The translations under genes were made by a program, and so were the position numbers. Of a stretch of 64,000 nucleotides of DNA, positions 17,093 through 25,539 are shown one piece after another (position 1 is the first letter of the stretch; every line of letters starts with the position of its first letter). Source of the stretch: Actinoallomurus vinaceus (GTDB lineage: Bacteria > Actinomycetota > Actinomycetes > Streptosporangiales > Streptosporangiaceae); assembly GCF_039542055.1 (NCBI RefSeq), contig NZ_BAABHK010000006.1:186001-250000 (forward strand), written 5' to 3'. Under the pieces are notes generated by a model that was not told the DNA's origin, did not search any database, and saw only the letters and a program-made list of their open reading frames with translations.

Positions 17093-17863
17093 TGGATCCG
17101 GCTCCGTGGACGGGGCCGGCGGCGCGGCCGTCCCTCCATCCGGGGAGATCTTCCAGGTCTCCCAGCGCCGCTCGCCCGGGTCGAGACGCGCGAAGAGCAG
17201 CGCGACGTGGTCCGCTTCGACCAGGCGTGCCCTCGCGGTCTCCTGGAGTTCGTGGAGCGCCGCCACATCGGTACGGAGGGCGCGGATGCGGGCACGGGTG
17301 TTCAACCGTGCCCGCCAGGGATGCCACAGGGTGTGGAGCAACAGCCCGGTCGCCGCCCGCCGGTACTCCTCGGCGACACGCATCAGCTCATCGACCGAGT
17401 CTCCCAGCACGCCGCCGACACGGCGGTCGATGATCCTGATCACCTCGCACTCGAAGGCGCGTTCATGGGAACCGGCGGCGAAGTCCATGACGCGGCGCGG
17501 GATACCGGCGGCCAGCGCCGCCACGCCGAACCCGGCGAACGCCTCGCGGAGCGCGAGCTCGGCGTCGACGCCGCCGTCGAGCGTCGCTCTCAGGCCGAGT
17601 CCGCTCGTCAGGTGCGAGCGCCCGCCCACCGCCCGATGGACCGGTGCCCAGCCGATCTCGACGTCGTGGACCCCGGCGGTCACCGCCGCGATCGTGTGCA
17701 GCCCTTCCATGACGCCGGCACGTAGCTGCCGCCGCTCATGATGCCTGGTCAGATAGCTCGTCGCCGCCGCTCCGGCGACGCCACCGACCGTGCTGTACGC
17801 CAGCTCCGCCAGACCGGGCAACCGCTCCTCCGCGATGATCTGTATCCACGCCGAGCAGGTCAC
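17078..17863 (-). CDS. Unknown protein with N-terminal membrane segment
   Basis: 261 aa from a GTG start. Residues 18-40 (LAELAYSTVGGVAGAAATSYL) could be one membrane helix. The rest is alpha-helical and charged, with a Trp-rich part (LLLHTLWHPWRARLNTRARIRAL) and a proline/serine tail. I recognise no family. Codon use is ordinary for the window. The neighbouring gene on the same strand upstream (17936-18844) is also unassigned; they are 72 bp apart. Confidence 0.6.
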   Translation of the reverse strand: MTCSAWIQIIAEERLPGLAELAYSTVGGVAGAAATSYLTRHHERRQLRAGVMEGLHTIAAVTAGVHDVEIGWAPVHRAVGGRSHLTSGLGLRATLDGGVDAELALREAFAGFGVAALAAGIPRRVMDFAAGSHERAFECEVIRIIDRRVGGVLGDSVDELMRVAEEYRRAATGLLLHTLWHPWRARLNTRARIRALRTDVAALHELQETARARLVEADHVALLFARLDPGERRWETWKISPDGGTAAPPAPSTEPDPSSSR

Positions 17864-17935
17864 ATGGTGACAGCATCCATCCGCCCGAACCAGGCCACGG
17901 CCGCGCCCCTGTCGCCGAAGGCCGGGCGGCCGCTC

Positions 17936-18844
17936 TCAGCGACTCGGCCGATCCGCGCTGAAGACGACGGCGGCGATCGGCATGGCCGGATTCTGCAGGC
18001 CCACCAACGACAGGGAGAAGCCGTGTTCGGGCACCCGTCCGCCGAGCGCCTCCGGCTCCACCCGGACGCCTCGCGCCGCGAGGTCGGCGGTCACCTCGGC
18101 ATAGCCGCGGCCGAGGAGCTGCACGTCCTGGAACCAGGCGGTGCCCTCGACGCCCACATAGCTGATCACGATCGTGGTGAGCCGGGAGGCCTCGTCGAAG
18201 GTGAGGATCAGGCCGTGGTCGAAGTACCAGTCCTGCGCCGCACCCCCGTAGGGAGGAACGCTCTGCAGCGCCGGACCCAGCAGGGCCCGAAGCTCCTGAC
18301 GCGACTGCCCGAGCCGTACCATCTCGGTGCCCTGGCCGGAGACCAGCCGGTGCTCCTGTACGGGCTCGACCTCGGGTTCGTCGGACATGCCGGGCTCGCT
18401 CACGGGGTCTCCGGGGAACACTCCCACCGAGTCGACCTCGTCCTCTCCGCCCTCGGTCAGGGCGAAGCCGGCCTCGGGCACCGCGTGCCCCACGTCGGTG
18501 CCCACCACGCGGTGTCCGCGGGCGGTCAGGTCCGCCACGACGTCGTCGTACGGGCGGCCGGTCAGCGCGATCCCGTCGAAAAGGACAGGTGCGACGGAGC
18601 CCGATTCAATGTAGTGCAGCCGATCCTGATCGTCGAAGAAGACGATGAGGTCCCCCTGCACGTAGTGCTCGCAGACCCCGACGTCCCAGGAAGCCTTGCG
18701 GAAGAGCCGGACCTCGCCGAGCTCGTCGCCGAACCGCTCGGCGAAACCGGCGCCGACCTCGTCGCGCCGCGCGCCGAAGCGGACGTCCAGCCCGAACCCA
18801 CTGATGCCCGAGAAAGGTCTGATCTTCCATTCCAGATCACTCAT
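17936..18844 (-). CDS. Unknown protein made of two related domains
   Basis: 302 aa from ATG 18842-18844; an upstream in-frame extension is rejected because it is antisense to the SGNH remnant. The two halves look like an old duplication of about 120 residues. The first has GARRDEVGAGFAERFG, LIVFFDDQDRLHYIE, LTGRPYDDVVADLTARGHRV and VPEAGFALTEGG. The second has GQSRQELRALLG, LILTFDEASRLTTIV, LGRGYAEVTADLAARGVRV and VPEHGFSLSLVG. No catalytic motif or signal peptide is visible. Two-domain immunity-like or ligand-binding roles are possible but unsupported. Confidence 0.65.
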   Translation of the reverse strand: MSDLEWKIRPFSGISGFGLDVRFGARRDEVGAGFAERFGDELGEVRLFRKASWDVGVCEHYVQGDLIVFFDDQDRLHYIESGSVAPVLFDGIALTGRPYDDVVADLTARGHRVVGTDVGHAVPEAGFALTEGGEDEVDSVGVFPGDPVSEPGMSDEPEVEPVQEHRLVSGQGTEMVRLGQSRQELRALLGPALQSVPPYGGAAQDWYFDHGLILTFDEASRLTTIVISYVGVEGTAWFQDVQLLGRGYAEVTADLAARGVRVEPEALGGRVPEHGFSLSLVGLQNPAMPIAAVVFSADRPSR

Positions 18845-19099
18845 CCGGCCAGTAATAGCAGGCCCGCTCCTCGCGACGGCACTGGCGACGGCGGTCGCCC
18901 TCATCCCCGCCGGCTCGGCCGACGCACGGGCTGGCATCGGCCGGGCCCCCGCGACGGATTACGGCTGGGTCGGCGCCTGGGAGGCGGCGGCTTCGGGCAC
19001 GGTCGACGCCCTGCCCGGCTACTCCATGCCGGATATCGGGCGATGGCCGATGCCGTGGACATCGCCGACCCGGGTGGCCGGCTTCCGGGAGCGGAGTGA
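18804..19099 (+). pseudogene. Internally deleted SGNH/GDSL hydrolase remnant
   Basis: From ATG 18804 the frame reads a signal peptide (LLATALATAVALIPAGSADA) and the typical mature start of a secreted SGNH hydrolase (DYGWVGAWEAAASGTV). After PGYS the frame is lost. In another frame the DNA immediately continues with HAGYRAMADAVDIADPGG and a stop at 19097-19099, which is the usual C-terminus of the same family (HPNDAGYRAMADAIDL type). About 300-350 residues between, including the GDS and most of the DxxH region, are missing. The 5' end overlaps the divergent unknown gene by 41 nt. Confidence 0.75.
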
Positions 19100-19100
19100 G

Positions 19101-19613
19101 TCAGGCGGCGCCGAACGCGCGCCGGCCCGCGCGGGGACTGGAGATCAGCGAGCCGAGCGCGGCGCCAATGGACTGGGTCGCCACGAACCCCAGGATCAGT
19201 ACCCCGACCAGCGTCGGGTCAGGGAATTTCATCCCGTGGACGAGGAAGAGTCCGGGGATGAGGAGGATCGCGAGGTACGCCAGGACGGTCCCGGAGACGG
19301 TGACGAGCTTGCCGGTGAAGTATGCGCGGATGCCGTACGGCGTGGCCTTCGCGCGCAGGAGGGTGCCGTCCTCGCGCTCCGCGGTGAGGTACTGCATCAC
19401 CAGGAGCATGCCGAACGCGACGAACATCCCCAGGACGCTCGGCAGGATGAGCGGGCCGAGCTTGACGCCGTTGAATTCGTGGTTCCGCAGGAAGAAGACG
19501 GCCACGAGCGTCACCGCGGGCCAGAAGACCTGCGCGATCAGATCGGAGCCGCTGAAGGACTGACGGAGTTCGATCAGGCCGCGGGAGAGGCCCGCACGGA
19601 GTGCCGGGGTCAT
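19101..19613 (-). CDS. ABC-2 permease, apparently C-terminally truncated
   Basis: 170 aa, start overlapping the ATPase stop by 4 nt. Hydrophobic helices and the sequence QSFSGSDLIAQVFWPAVTLV, LPSVLGMFVAFGMLLVMQYL, AEREDGTLLRAKATPYG and LVGVLILGFVATQSIGAALG match the first two thirds of ABC-2 permeases. The protein stops soon after GSLISSPRAG, where the family usually continues with two more helices to about 240-250 residues. The stop lies 2 nt from the end of the SGNH remnant, so a deletion junction near 19100 may have removed the 3' part. It may be non-functional. Confidence 0.75.
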   Translation of the reverse strand: MTPALRAGLSRGLIELRQSFSGSDLIAQVFWPAVTLVAVFFLRNHEFNGVKLGPLILPSVLGMFVAFGMLLVMQYLTAEREDGTLLRAKATPYGIRAYFTGKLVTVSGTVLAYLAILLIPGLFLVHGMKFPDPTLVGVLILGFVATQSIGAALGSLISSPRAGRRAFGAA

Positions 19614-20434
19614 GCGTTCTCCACCAGAGTGAGATAGGTGTCCTCGAGCGATGCCGGGCGTACCTCGAGGCCGGAGACGGCGTCGCCGTACCGCTTGAAC
19701 AGGTCGAACACGAACCGCGTCGAGTCCTGCGTCGATCGCTCGTGACGCCGCCCGTCGAGGGTCCAGCGCACGACGTCCTCGCCCGCGAGTTCCTCGGCGG
19801 TGCCGTCGGCGACGATCCGGCCCTCGCTCAGGATCAGGATGCGGTCGGCGAGTTTCTCCGCCTCGGGCAGGTCGTGGGTGGTGAGCATGATCGTCGTCTC
19901 GCCGGTGATGCCGTGGATCAGCTCGTGGAAGTCTCGGCGGGCCTCCGGGTCGAACCCGGCGGTGGGTTCGTCGAGGAACAGCATCTCGGGCCGCCCGACC
20001 AGGCCGATCACGACGTCCAGCCGGCGCCGCTGCCCGCCGGAGAGCATCCTGAGCTGCTTGTCCGCGTGCTCGGTCAGGCCGACCGCGGCGAGCAGGTCGT
20101 CGATGTCCCACGCGAGCCCGGCATAGTACGAGCCCTGGTGCGTGAGGAGTTCCCGTACGCGCCATTTGGCGTGGTCGCGCCAGGACTGCAGGACGATGCC
20201 GATCCGGGCCCGCCAGCGCTCGTCGCCGTGCGCCGGGTCGACGCCGAGCACGCTCACCCTGCCGGCCGACCGCCGCCGGAACCCTTCGAGGATCTCGATC
20301 GTGGTGGTCTTGCCCGCACCGTTGGGGCCGAGCAGGGCCAGCACCTTGCCGCTGTCGACCTGGAACGTCACGTCGTTCAGAACGTCGTTGGCGCCGTACC
20401 GCATGCGGAGCCCATCGACGGTGACGGCTTTCAT
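19610..20434 (-). CDS. ABC transporter ATP-binding protein
   Basis: 274 aa. Walker A GPNGAGKT at residues 36-43, signature MLSGGQRRRLDVVIGL, Walker B MLFLDEPTAGFDPEA, and the switch His in TTHDLPEAEKLAD. It has 4-nt overlaps with the Clp_N gene upstream and the permease downstream, so the three are one operon. The combination of a Clp_N-domain protein with an ABC-2 exporter recurs in actinobacteria; the substrate is unknown. The permease partner appears truncated, so the exporter may be inactive. Confidence 0.94.
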   Translation of the reverse strand: MKAVTVDGLRMRYGANDVLNDVTFQVDSGKVLALLGPNGAGKTTTIEILEGFRRRSAGRVSVLGVDPAHGDERWRARIGIVLQSWRDHAKWRVRELLTHQGSYYAGLAWDIDDLLAAVGLTEHADKQLRMLSGGQRRRLDVVIGLVGRPEMLFLDEPTAGFDPEARRDFHELIHGITGETTIMLTTHDLPEAEKLADRILILSEGRIVADGTAEELAGEDVVRWTLDGRRHERSTQDSTRFVFDLFKRYGDAVSGLEVRPASLEDTYLTLVENA

Positions 20435-20901
20435 CGGCTCACCACCTGTCGTACGCGTTCCGCGAGGTCGGCCTGGTCGACACCGGCGAGGGCGAGCGCG
20501 CGCGGCACGGTGCCGACGTTGAGCTGCAGGACGCCCAGCAGGAGGTGCGCGGGCCGCAGGTCCTTCTTGGAAGCGACCGTGGCCATGCCGCGGTCGAGGA
20601 CGAGCTTGCCGGTGGCGCCGATCCGCGAGGGGCGCTTGGGCGAGCGGCTCGGCCTCGGAAGGTCGCCCACGGTCACGCCGGCCGTGCTCAGGCTGTGCTT
20701 CAACTCCTGCTCCAGCGCGTCGCTGATCGCCGGGTGGTCAAGTCCGGCCTCGTCGAGGAGCCGCTGCGTGGTGCTCTCGTGCTCGGCGGCGATCGCGAGC
20801 AGCAGATGCTCGGCCTCGATCGTGGCGGATCCGGCCTCTTGGGCTTCGTGTGCGGCCCGCTCCATGACCGAGTGGATGTACATCCCGAATTCGTGCGACA
20901 T
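20431..20901 (-). CDS. Clp N-terminal (double Clp_N) domain protein
   Basis: 156 aa from ATG 20899-20901, preceded by AGGAGA. Two Clp_N repeats are visible: MERAAHEAQEAGSATIEAEHLLLAIAAE and, after a basic linker, VASKKDLRPAHLLLGVLQLN. There is no AAA+ ATPase domain, so this is not a ClpC chaperone but a free-standing substrate- or adaptor-binding module. It leads the operon with the ABC ATPase and permease. A 72-bp dispersed repeat lies just upstream of its start. Confidence 0.88.
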   Translation of the reverse strand: MSHEFGMYIHSVMERAAHEAQEAGSATIEAEHLLLAIAAEHESTTQRLLDEAGLDHPAISDALEQELKHSLSTAGVTVGDLPRPSRSPKRPSRIGATGKLVLDRGMATVASKKDLRPAHLLLGVLQLNVGTVPRALALAGVDQADLAERVRQVVSR

Positions 20902-20972
20902 CAGCGTCTCCTGGGCAGGTCGACACCGGCGGCGATGAGCCGTCTGGCGTGCCGCCGATGCGTACTGGCGTC

Positions 20973-21044
20973 TATTCCGCGCCCGCCGGCACCGCCAGAC
21001 CACCGATGGCACGCCGTGTCAGCGACGGCAACCATCAATCGCGG
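20973..21044. repeat. Dispersed intergenic repeat, copy 1
   Basis: Runs from TATTCCGCGCC to AACCATCAATCGCGG. The same sequence with about 85% identity occurs at 27822-27938, with extra internal units. It fills most of the gap between the BTAD regulator stop (21051) and the Clp_N start (20901). No transposase and no clear terminal inverted repeats are seen. Confidence 0.75.
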
Positions 21045-21050
21045 CAGAGG

Positions 21051-24000
21051 CTAGGTGGTCGTTCGCAACCGGGCCTCGGCGGCCCAGTGGGGTGCGTTCC
21101 ATTGGTCGGCGATGGTGGCGGCCTGGGTGAAGTGGGCGGCGGCCTCGTGGTCGCGGCCGAGGAGGGCGGCCAGTTCGCCGAGGGTGTGGGCGACCGGGCG
21201 CAGCGCCACCGCCAGGCTCGTCGCGCCCGCCGGGGGGTCGTTGCGGTGCGGAAGCAGCGTCGTGTAGATCTCCTCGGCGGCGGCGCGGTCGTTCAAGGCG
21301 ACGATGGCCATCGCGCGCAACGTTGTGAGGAAGGTGAAGAAGAAGTCGGGGCGGATCGGGCTGGGTGACGCGCTGACCTCGCGGGCTTCGGCGTCCAGGC
21401 CGTTGGCGTGGAGGGCGAGCGCGAGCAGGTCGGAGGTCATGGGGCCGAGCGCGGCGTGGAGGGCGCGAACGTCGTCCAGGTGCGCACCGAGCGTGCCGTC
21501 GTTCAGCCAGATCGTCGCCAGGGCGAGTTGGAGAAAGCCCGTGTGCACCGATCCGGCGCGCCGCATGCCCTCGTCGGCCTTGATGTAGAGGAGTTCGGCG
21601 TCGGCGAATCGGCCTTCGATGAGCGCCAGGGCCGCCAGCGTGATCTCGGTGACGGCGATCGCCTCGCGCATTCGGTAGGTGCGCGCGAGTTCCAGGGCCT
21701 CGGTGGTCACCTGGTGCATGGTCACCGGGTCGTTGGCGGCGGCGGCGACGGTGGCATGGTTGAGCAGCCCGGTGACGCGGTAGACCGGCAGGTCGTGCTC
21801 GGTGCCGATCTCCACGAGCTCCCGGCAGAACTGGGCGTCGCCGTGGACTTCGGCCAGGATCTCGAGTGCCGCGGCCCGCAGCCGGGGTTCGGTGGCGAGG
21901 TCGAGCGCCTCCTGCGCCGCCTCCAGAACGGTCGGGTCGTCCTCGCCGACCAGTTCGTGCGCGTACGCCGTCAGGAGCCGGGACCGCACCGAAGGGGTCA
22001 GTTCACGCTTCAGCAGGCGGCTCAGGCGGTCGACGATGGGCCGGTCCACCGTGCCGTACGTGCGGGCCTGCCAGGGGGTCGGCTCTGTCCACGCGGTGAA
22101 TGCGGCGATCATCAGGTCGTCGCGGCCCAGGGACTCTGCGTACTCCACGGCTTCACGGCGTGTCTCGCGGGCGGCTCCGACGGCTCCCGCCCGGATCTGC
22201 GCGCGCAGCAGCCTGCCGAGCAATTCGACGCGTTCGTCCGGTCCGGTCGAGTTGGTGACGGCGTCGGTGAGGAGGTCGGCCGCCACGTCGTGGGCGTAGC
22301 GGGCCTCGGCAAGCTCGGCGGCCTGGACGCAATAGCCGACGGCCTTCGGTGAGCCGGCGCGTGCGTAGTGGTGGGCCAGTGCCGCGATGTCGTCGGTGCC
22401 TTCAAGAGCGGCGGCGATCCGGGTGTGCATGCGGGCTGTGCGGAGGCGGCTGAGGTCGGCGACGAGCGTGTCCCTGACGAGGGCGTGGACGAAGCGGATG
22501 AGGCCTGGGCCGGGCTCGTCGAGGAGCCCGGCGATGACGCCCGCGTCCAGCGCGTCCATCACGCCGTCCTCGTCGGTGTCGGCGGCCTTTACGAGGACGT
22601 CTACTGAGCTTTCCCGGCCTGCGACCGCGGCGAGCCGGAGGACGGACACGCCGCCTTCGGGCAGGCGCGCGAGCCGGCGGCGGAGGACGTCCCGTACGCC
22701 TTCGGGGACCTCGGAGAGGGCGACCAGCGCGCCTTCGCCGTTCAGCAGCCGGGCGCTTTCGCGCACGTAGAACGGGTTGCCGCCGGTGCGCTCGGCGATC
22801 CCTGCGATGGTCTCCTCGTCGGCCTCGCATTCGGTCCGTACGAGCTCCGCGACGGCCTCGTCGTTCAGCCCCGGCAGCGCTAGGCGGAGGGGCGTGGCGC
22901 GCGCGAGGGAGGCCAGCGTTTCGGTGAGGTGCCCGCTCTCGTCCGCGCGGTACGCGGCGACGACCAGGATCGGGGCCCGCAGGCCGAGGCCGCCGCCCAG
23001 CAGCTCCAGCGTGGCGGCGTCCGCCCAGTGCAGGTCGTCCAGCACGACGGCGACCGGGCGTTCCGTGGCGACCGCCGCGAGCCACCTCCATACGGCTTGG
23101 CGCAGCCGGAACCGTCCCGCGGTGGCGTCGGCGTTCACCGGCTCGGTGTCGGTGAGCAGCGGCGCGAGGTCGTCCGCGAACTCGCCCGGGGACGTGGTCG
23201 CGGCGACGGCTCTCAGCGCCTCAGTCCAGGCCCACGCGGGCGGCGCGCTGTCGACCTCGGGGCAGCGGCCGACGGCGACCAGCCACCCGTCGCGTTCGAG
23301 CCGCCTGCCGAGGTGTTCCAGCAGCGTCGACTTGCCGAGCCCGGCCTCGCCGGTGACAAGGGCGATGCGGGCTCCGTCGGTGGCGGCCTCGGCGGCGGCC
23401 GTGACCAGTGCCGACAGCTGTGCCTCGCGTCCGACGAACGGCGCCTCGATGATCGGAGCGGGCCGCGGCAGCGGTGCGGTCGGCGGTGGCGGGGGCACGG
23501 TCGCGCGCATGACGTCCGTGCGCTGGGTGAGGATCGCCTCCTCCAACGCCGTCAGGTCCGGGCCGGGGTCGAGCCCGAGCTCCTCGGCGAGGAGGCCGCG
23601 GGCGCGGCGGAGCGTCGCCAGCGCGTCGGCTTGGCGGCCGCTGCTCCACAGGGCCAGGGCGTGCAGCCGCCAGCCTTCCTCGCGGAGGGGCTCGTCGCGG
23701 GTGAGCCGCTCGGCCTCGGGGACCACCGCGGCGGGGTCGCCGATTCGCAGACCCGCCGCGACGTGCAGTTCGGTGGCGACCAGGCGCAGCTCGTTCAGTC
23801 GGGCCGTCTCGGCGGCGGCCCACGGCTCGTCGGCGACCTCGGCGAACGCCGGTCCCTGCCACAGCCCCAACGCCTCGGCGAGCCGAGCCCGGGCGGCGCG
23901 CGGGTCGGTGACCGTACGGGCCTGGTCGAGCAGGTCCTCGAACCGCCACGCGTCCACCGACTCCGGCGGCAGCCGCAGCGCATAGCCGGGCGCCGCGCTC

Positions 24001-24263
24001 ACCAGCAGCCGGGCCGGCGTGCGCGGCGGACGTCCGGGCTCCAGCAGCCGGCGCAGGTTGGACACATACGCCTGCAAGGACATCAGCGCCCGCGCGGGCG
24101 GCTCCCCGCGCCACAGATCCTCGATCATCCGGTCGACGGGCACGACCTGCCCGCGCGCCGCCACCAGCAACGCCAGCACGCCCCGCTGCCGAGGCCCGCC
24201 GAGGTGGACGGTCTCACCGTTCACCTCGGTCGCGAACGCGCCCAGCACCCGGATGAAGACCAT
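21051..24263 (-). CDS. AfsR/SARP-like BTAD regulator with AAA ATPase and TPR-like region
   Basis: 1070 aa from ATG 24261-24263; the longer in-frame N-terminus lacks homology-like sequence. Residues 1-95 are an OmpR-like winged helix (RVLGAFATEVNG... PRQRGVLALLVAARGQVV), 100-245 the bacterial transcriptional activator domain (SVDAWRFEDLLDQAR... GRQADALATLRRAR). Walker A GEAGLGKST is at 305-313 and Walker B-like AVVLDDLHWADA follows. The remaining 550 residues are TPR-like helices. Such proteins switch on secondary metabolism or stress genes. It is divergent from the hemerythrin-led operon 101 bp away, the likeliest target. No biosynthetic cluster is in the window. Confidence 0.93.
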   Translation of the reverse strand: MVFIRVLGAFATEVNGETVHLGGPRQRGVLALLVAARGQVVPVDRMIEDLWRGEPPARALMSLQAYVSNLRRLLEPGRPPRTPARLLVSAAPGYALRLPPESVDAWRFEDLLDQARTVTDPRAARARLAEALGLWQGPAFAEVADEPWAAAETARLNELRLVATELHVAAGLRIGDPAAVVPEAERLTRDEPLREEGWRLHALALWSSGRQADALATLRRARGLLAEELGLDPGPDLTALEEAILTQRTDVMRATVPPPPPTAPLPRPAPIIEAPFVGREAQLSALVTAAAEAATDGARIALVTGEAGLGKSTLLEHLGRRLERDGWLVAVGRCPEVDSAPPAWAWTEALRAVAATTSPGEFADDLAPLLTDTEPVNADATAGRFRLRQAVWRWLAAVATERPVAVVLDDLHWADAATLELLGGGLGLRAPILVVAAYRADESGHLTETLASLARATPLRLALPGLNDEAVAELVRTECEADEETIAGIAERTGGNPFYVRESARLLNGEGALVALSEVPEGVRDVLRRRLARLPEGGVSVLRLAAVAGRESSVDVLVKAADTDEDGVMDALDAGVIAGLLDEPGPGLIRFVHALVRDTLVADLSRLRTARMHTRIAAALEGTDDIAALAHHYARAGSPKAVGYCVQAAELAEARYAHDVAADLLTDAVTNSTGPDERVELLGRLLRAQIRAGAVGAARETRREAVEYAESLGRDDLMIAAFTAWTEPTPWQARTYGTVDRPIVDRLSRLLKRELTPSVRSRLLTAYAHELVGEDDPTVLEAAQEALDLATEPRLRAAALEILAEVHGDAQFCRELVEIGTEHDLPVYRVTGLLNHATVAAAANDPVTMHQVTTEALELARTYRMREAIAVTEITLAALALIEGRFADAELLYIKADEGMRRAGSVHTGFLQLALATIWLNDGTLGAHLDDVRALHAALGPMTSDLLALALHANGLDAEAREVSASPSPIRPDFFFTFLTTLRAMAIVALNDRAAAEEIYTTLLPHRNDPPAGATSLAVALRPVAHTLGELAALLGRDHEAAAHFTQAATIADQWNAPHWAAEARLRTTT

Positions 24264-24364
24264 GATCCGCACATCGTACGTGGACGTTCCAAGTCGGCTC
24301 CAAGTCCCCTCCAAACACCCGGGAGCAGCCTGAACACGTCGCAACCGATGAAGGGCAGGAACAG

Positions 24365-25003
24365 ATGGGCGTCAACACCCAGGACATGGAGATCGTCCAC
24401 CGCGTGCTCCGCCGTGAGTCACGGCTGCTGGTGGAGCTCGTCGCGGCCGTCGCCCCGGGTGACACCGCTCGCGCCCAGGTGATCGCCGACCACTTCCGCG
24501 TCTACCGGCTGGGCCTGCACAACCATCACGAGGGCGAGGACGAGCTGCTGTGGCCGCCGCTCCTTTCCCGGGTGGACCTGGAGGCCGACATCGTCCTGCG
24601 CATGGAGACCCAGCACGAACGCATCGCGGGCACCCTGACCAGGCTGGACGCCGCGGTCCCCGCCTGGGAGGCCACCGCGGGCGCCGACGAACGCGACACC
24701 CTCGTGGCCGCCCTCGCCGAGCACCGCGCGGTCCTGCTGGAACACCTCGACGACGAGGAGGCCACCCTCCTCCCGCTCGCGGCCAAGCACATCACCCAGC
24801 AGGAGTGGGCCTCCCTGGGCGACCACCTGGTGAACAACACTCCCAAGCTCACCCTGCTCACGCTCTTCGGCGCCGTCCTGGAAGACGCGAACCCGGCCGA
24901 GCGCGCCATCGTCCTGCGCGGCCTCCCCACCCCGGTCCGCGTCATCTGGCACGTGATCGGCCGCCCCCGCTACGCCCGCCACATCCGCCGTGTCCGCGGC
25001 TGA
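24365..25003 (+). CDS. Hemerythrin HHE domain protein
   Basis: 212 aa, AGGAAC upstream of the ATG. It has the di-iron ligand pattern of HHE proteins: IVHRVLRRESRLL, GLHNHHEGEDELLWPPL, METQHERIAG and LLEHLDDEEATLLPLA. These bind O2, NO or iron and are common in redox-stress operons. The C-terminal 70 residues (VNNTPKLTLLTLFGAVLEDA) are typical of the actinobacterial version. First gene of a probable operon with DUF4267 and FAD-oxidoreductase genes. Confidence 0.9.
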   Translation: MGVNTQDMEIVHRVLRRESRLLVELVAAVAPGDTARAQVIADHFRVYRLGLHNHHEGEDELLWPPLLSRVDLEADIVLRMETQHERIAGTLTRLDAAVPAWEATAGADERDTLVAALAEHRAVLLEHLDDEEATLLPLAAKHITQQEWASLGDHLVNNTPKLTLLTLFGAVLEDANPAERAIVLRGLPTPVRVIWHVIGRPRYARHIRRVRG

Positions 25004-25039
25004 ACCCTGCCCAGTCTGAACATCAGAGGAGAAGGACCC

Positions 25040-25468
25040 ATGTCGCTGAAGAAGCTCAACACCGTCCTGGCCACCGCCGTCGTCCTGTTCACCCTCTACC
25101 TCGGGTTGTCCTTCGTCCTGCCCCTTGAGACGTCCTTCCCGGGCCTGCCGAACTGGCCCTCTGGCGACAGCGGCTTCCCTATCGTGAAGGGCAGCCGTGA
25201 AATCGCGATGGGCCTGGCCATGGGCGCCCTGCTGGTGACGGGCCACCGCCGCGCCCTGGGCTGGGTCCTGCTGATGGTGGCCGTCGCCCCGTTCGGCGAC
25301 ATGATCAATGTCCTGGCCCACCACGGCTCCATGGCCGCCGCGTTCGGCATCCACGGCCTGACCTCGGCGCTGATCGCGGTCACTGGCCTGCTGATCCTCC
25401 GCGAGACCGGCAAGGCCCGCAAGGCCCAAGAGGCCGCCGCCCCGGCGCCCGCCGCGCAGCCCGCCTGA
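25040..25468 (+). CDS. DUF4267-like membrane protein
   Basis: 142 aa, strong AGGAGAAGGA site before the ATG. Four hydrophobic helices, with the motif FPIVKGSREIAMGLAMGALLVTGHRRALGW and DMINVLAHHG characteristic of DUF4267. Function unknown. It lies 36 nt after the hemerythrin gene and 71 nt before the FAD oxidoreductase gene, so it is probably co-transcribed with them. An Ala/Pro tail ends the protein. Confidence 0.85.
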   Translation: MSLKKLNTVLATAVVLFTLYLGLSFVLPLETSFPGLPNWPSGDSGFPIVKGSREIAMGLAMGALLVTGHRRALGWVLLMVAVAPFGDMINVLAHHGSMAAAFGIHGLTSALIAVTGLLILRETGKARKAQEAAAPAPAAQPA

Positions 25469-25539
25469 CGTCTGCACGCCCCGAAGGGGCGAACGGTGTT
25501 CCTTCGCATTTTCTGAGAACTCGAAAAAGGAAGACGACG

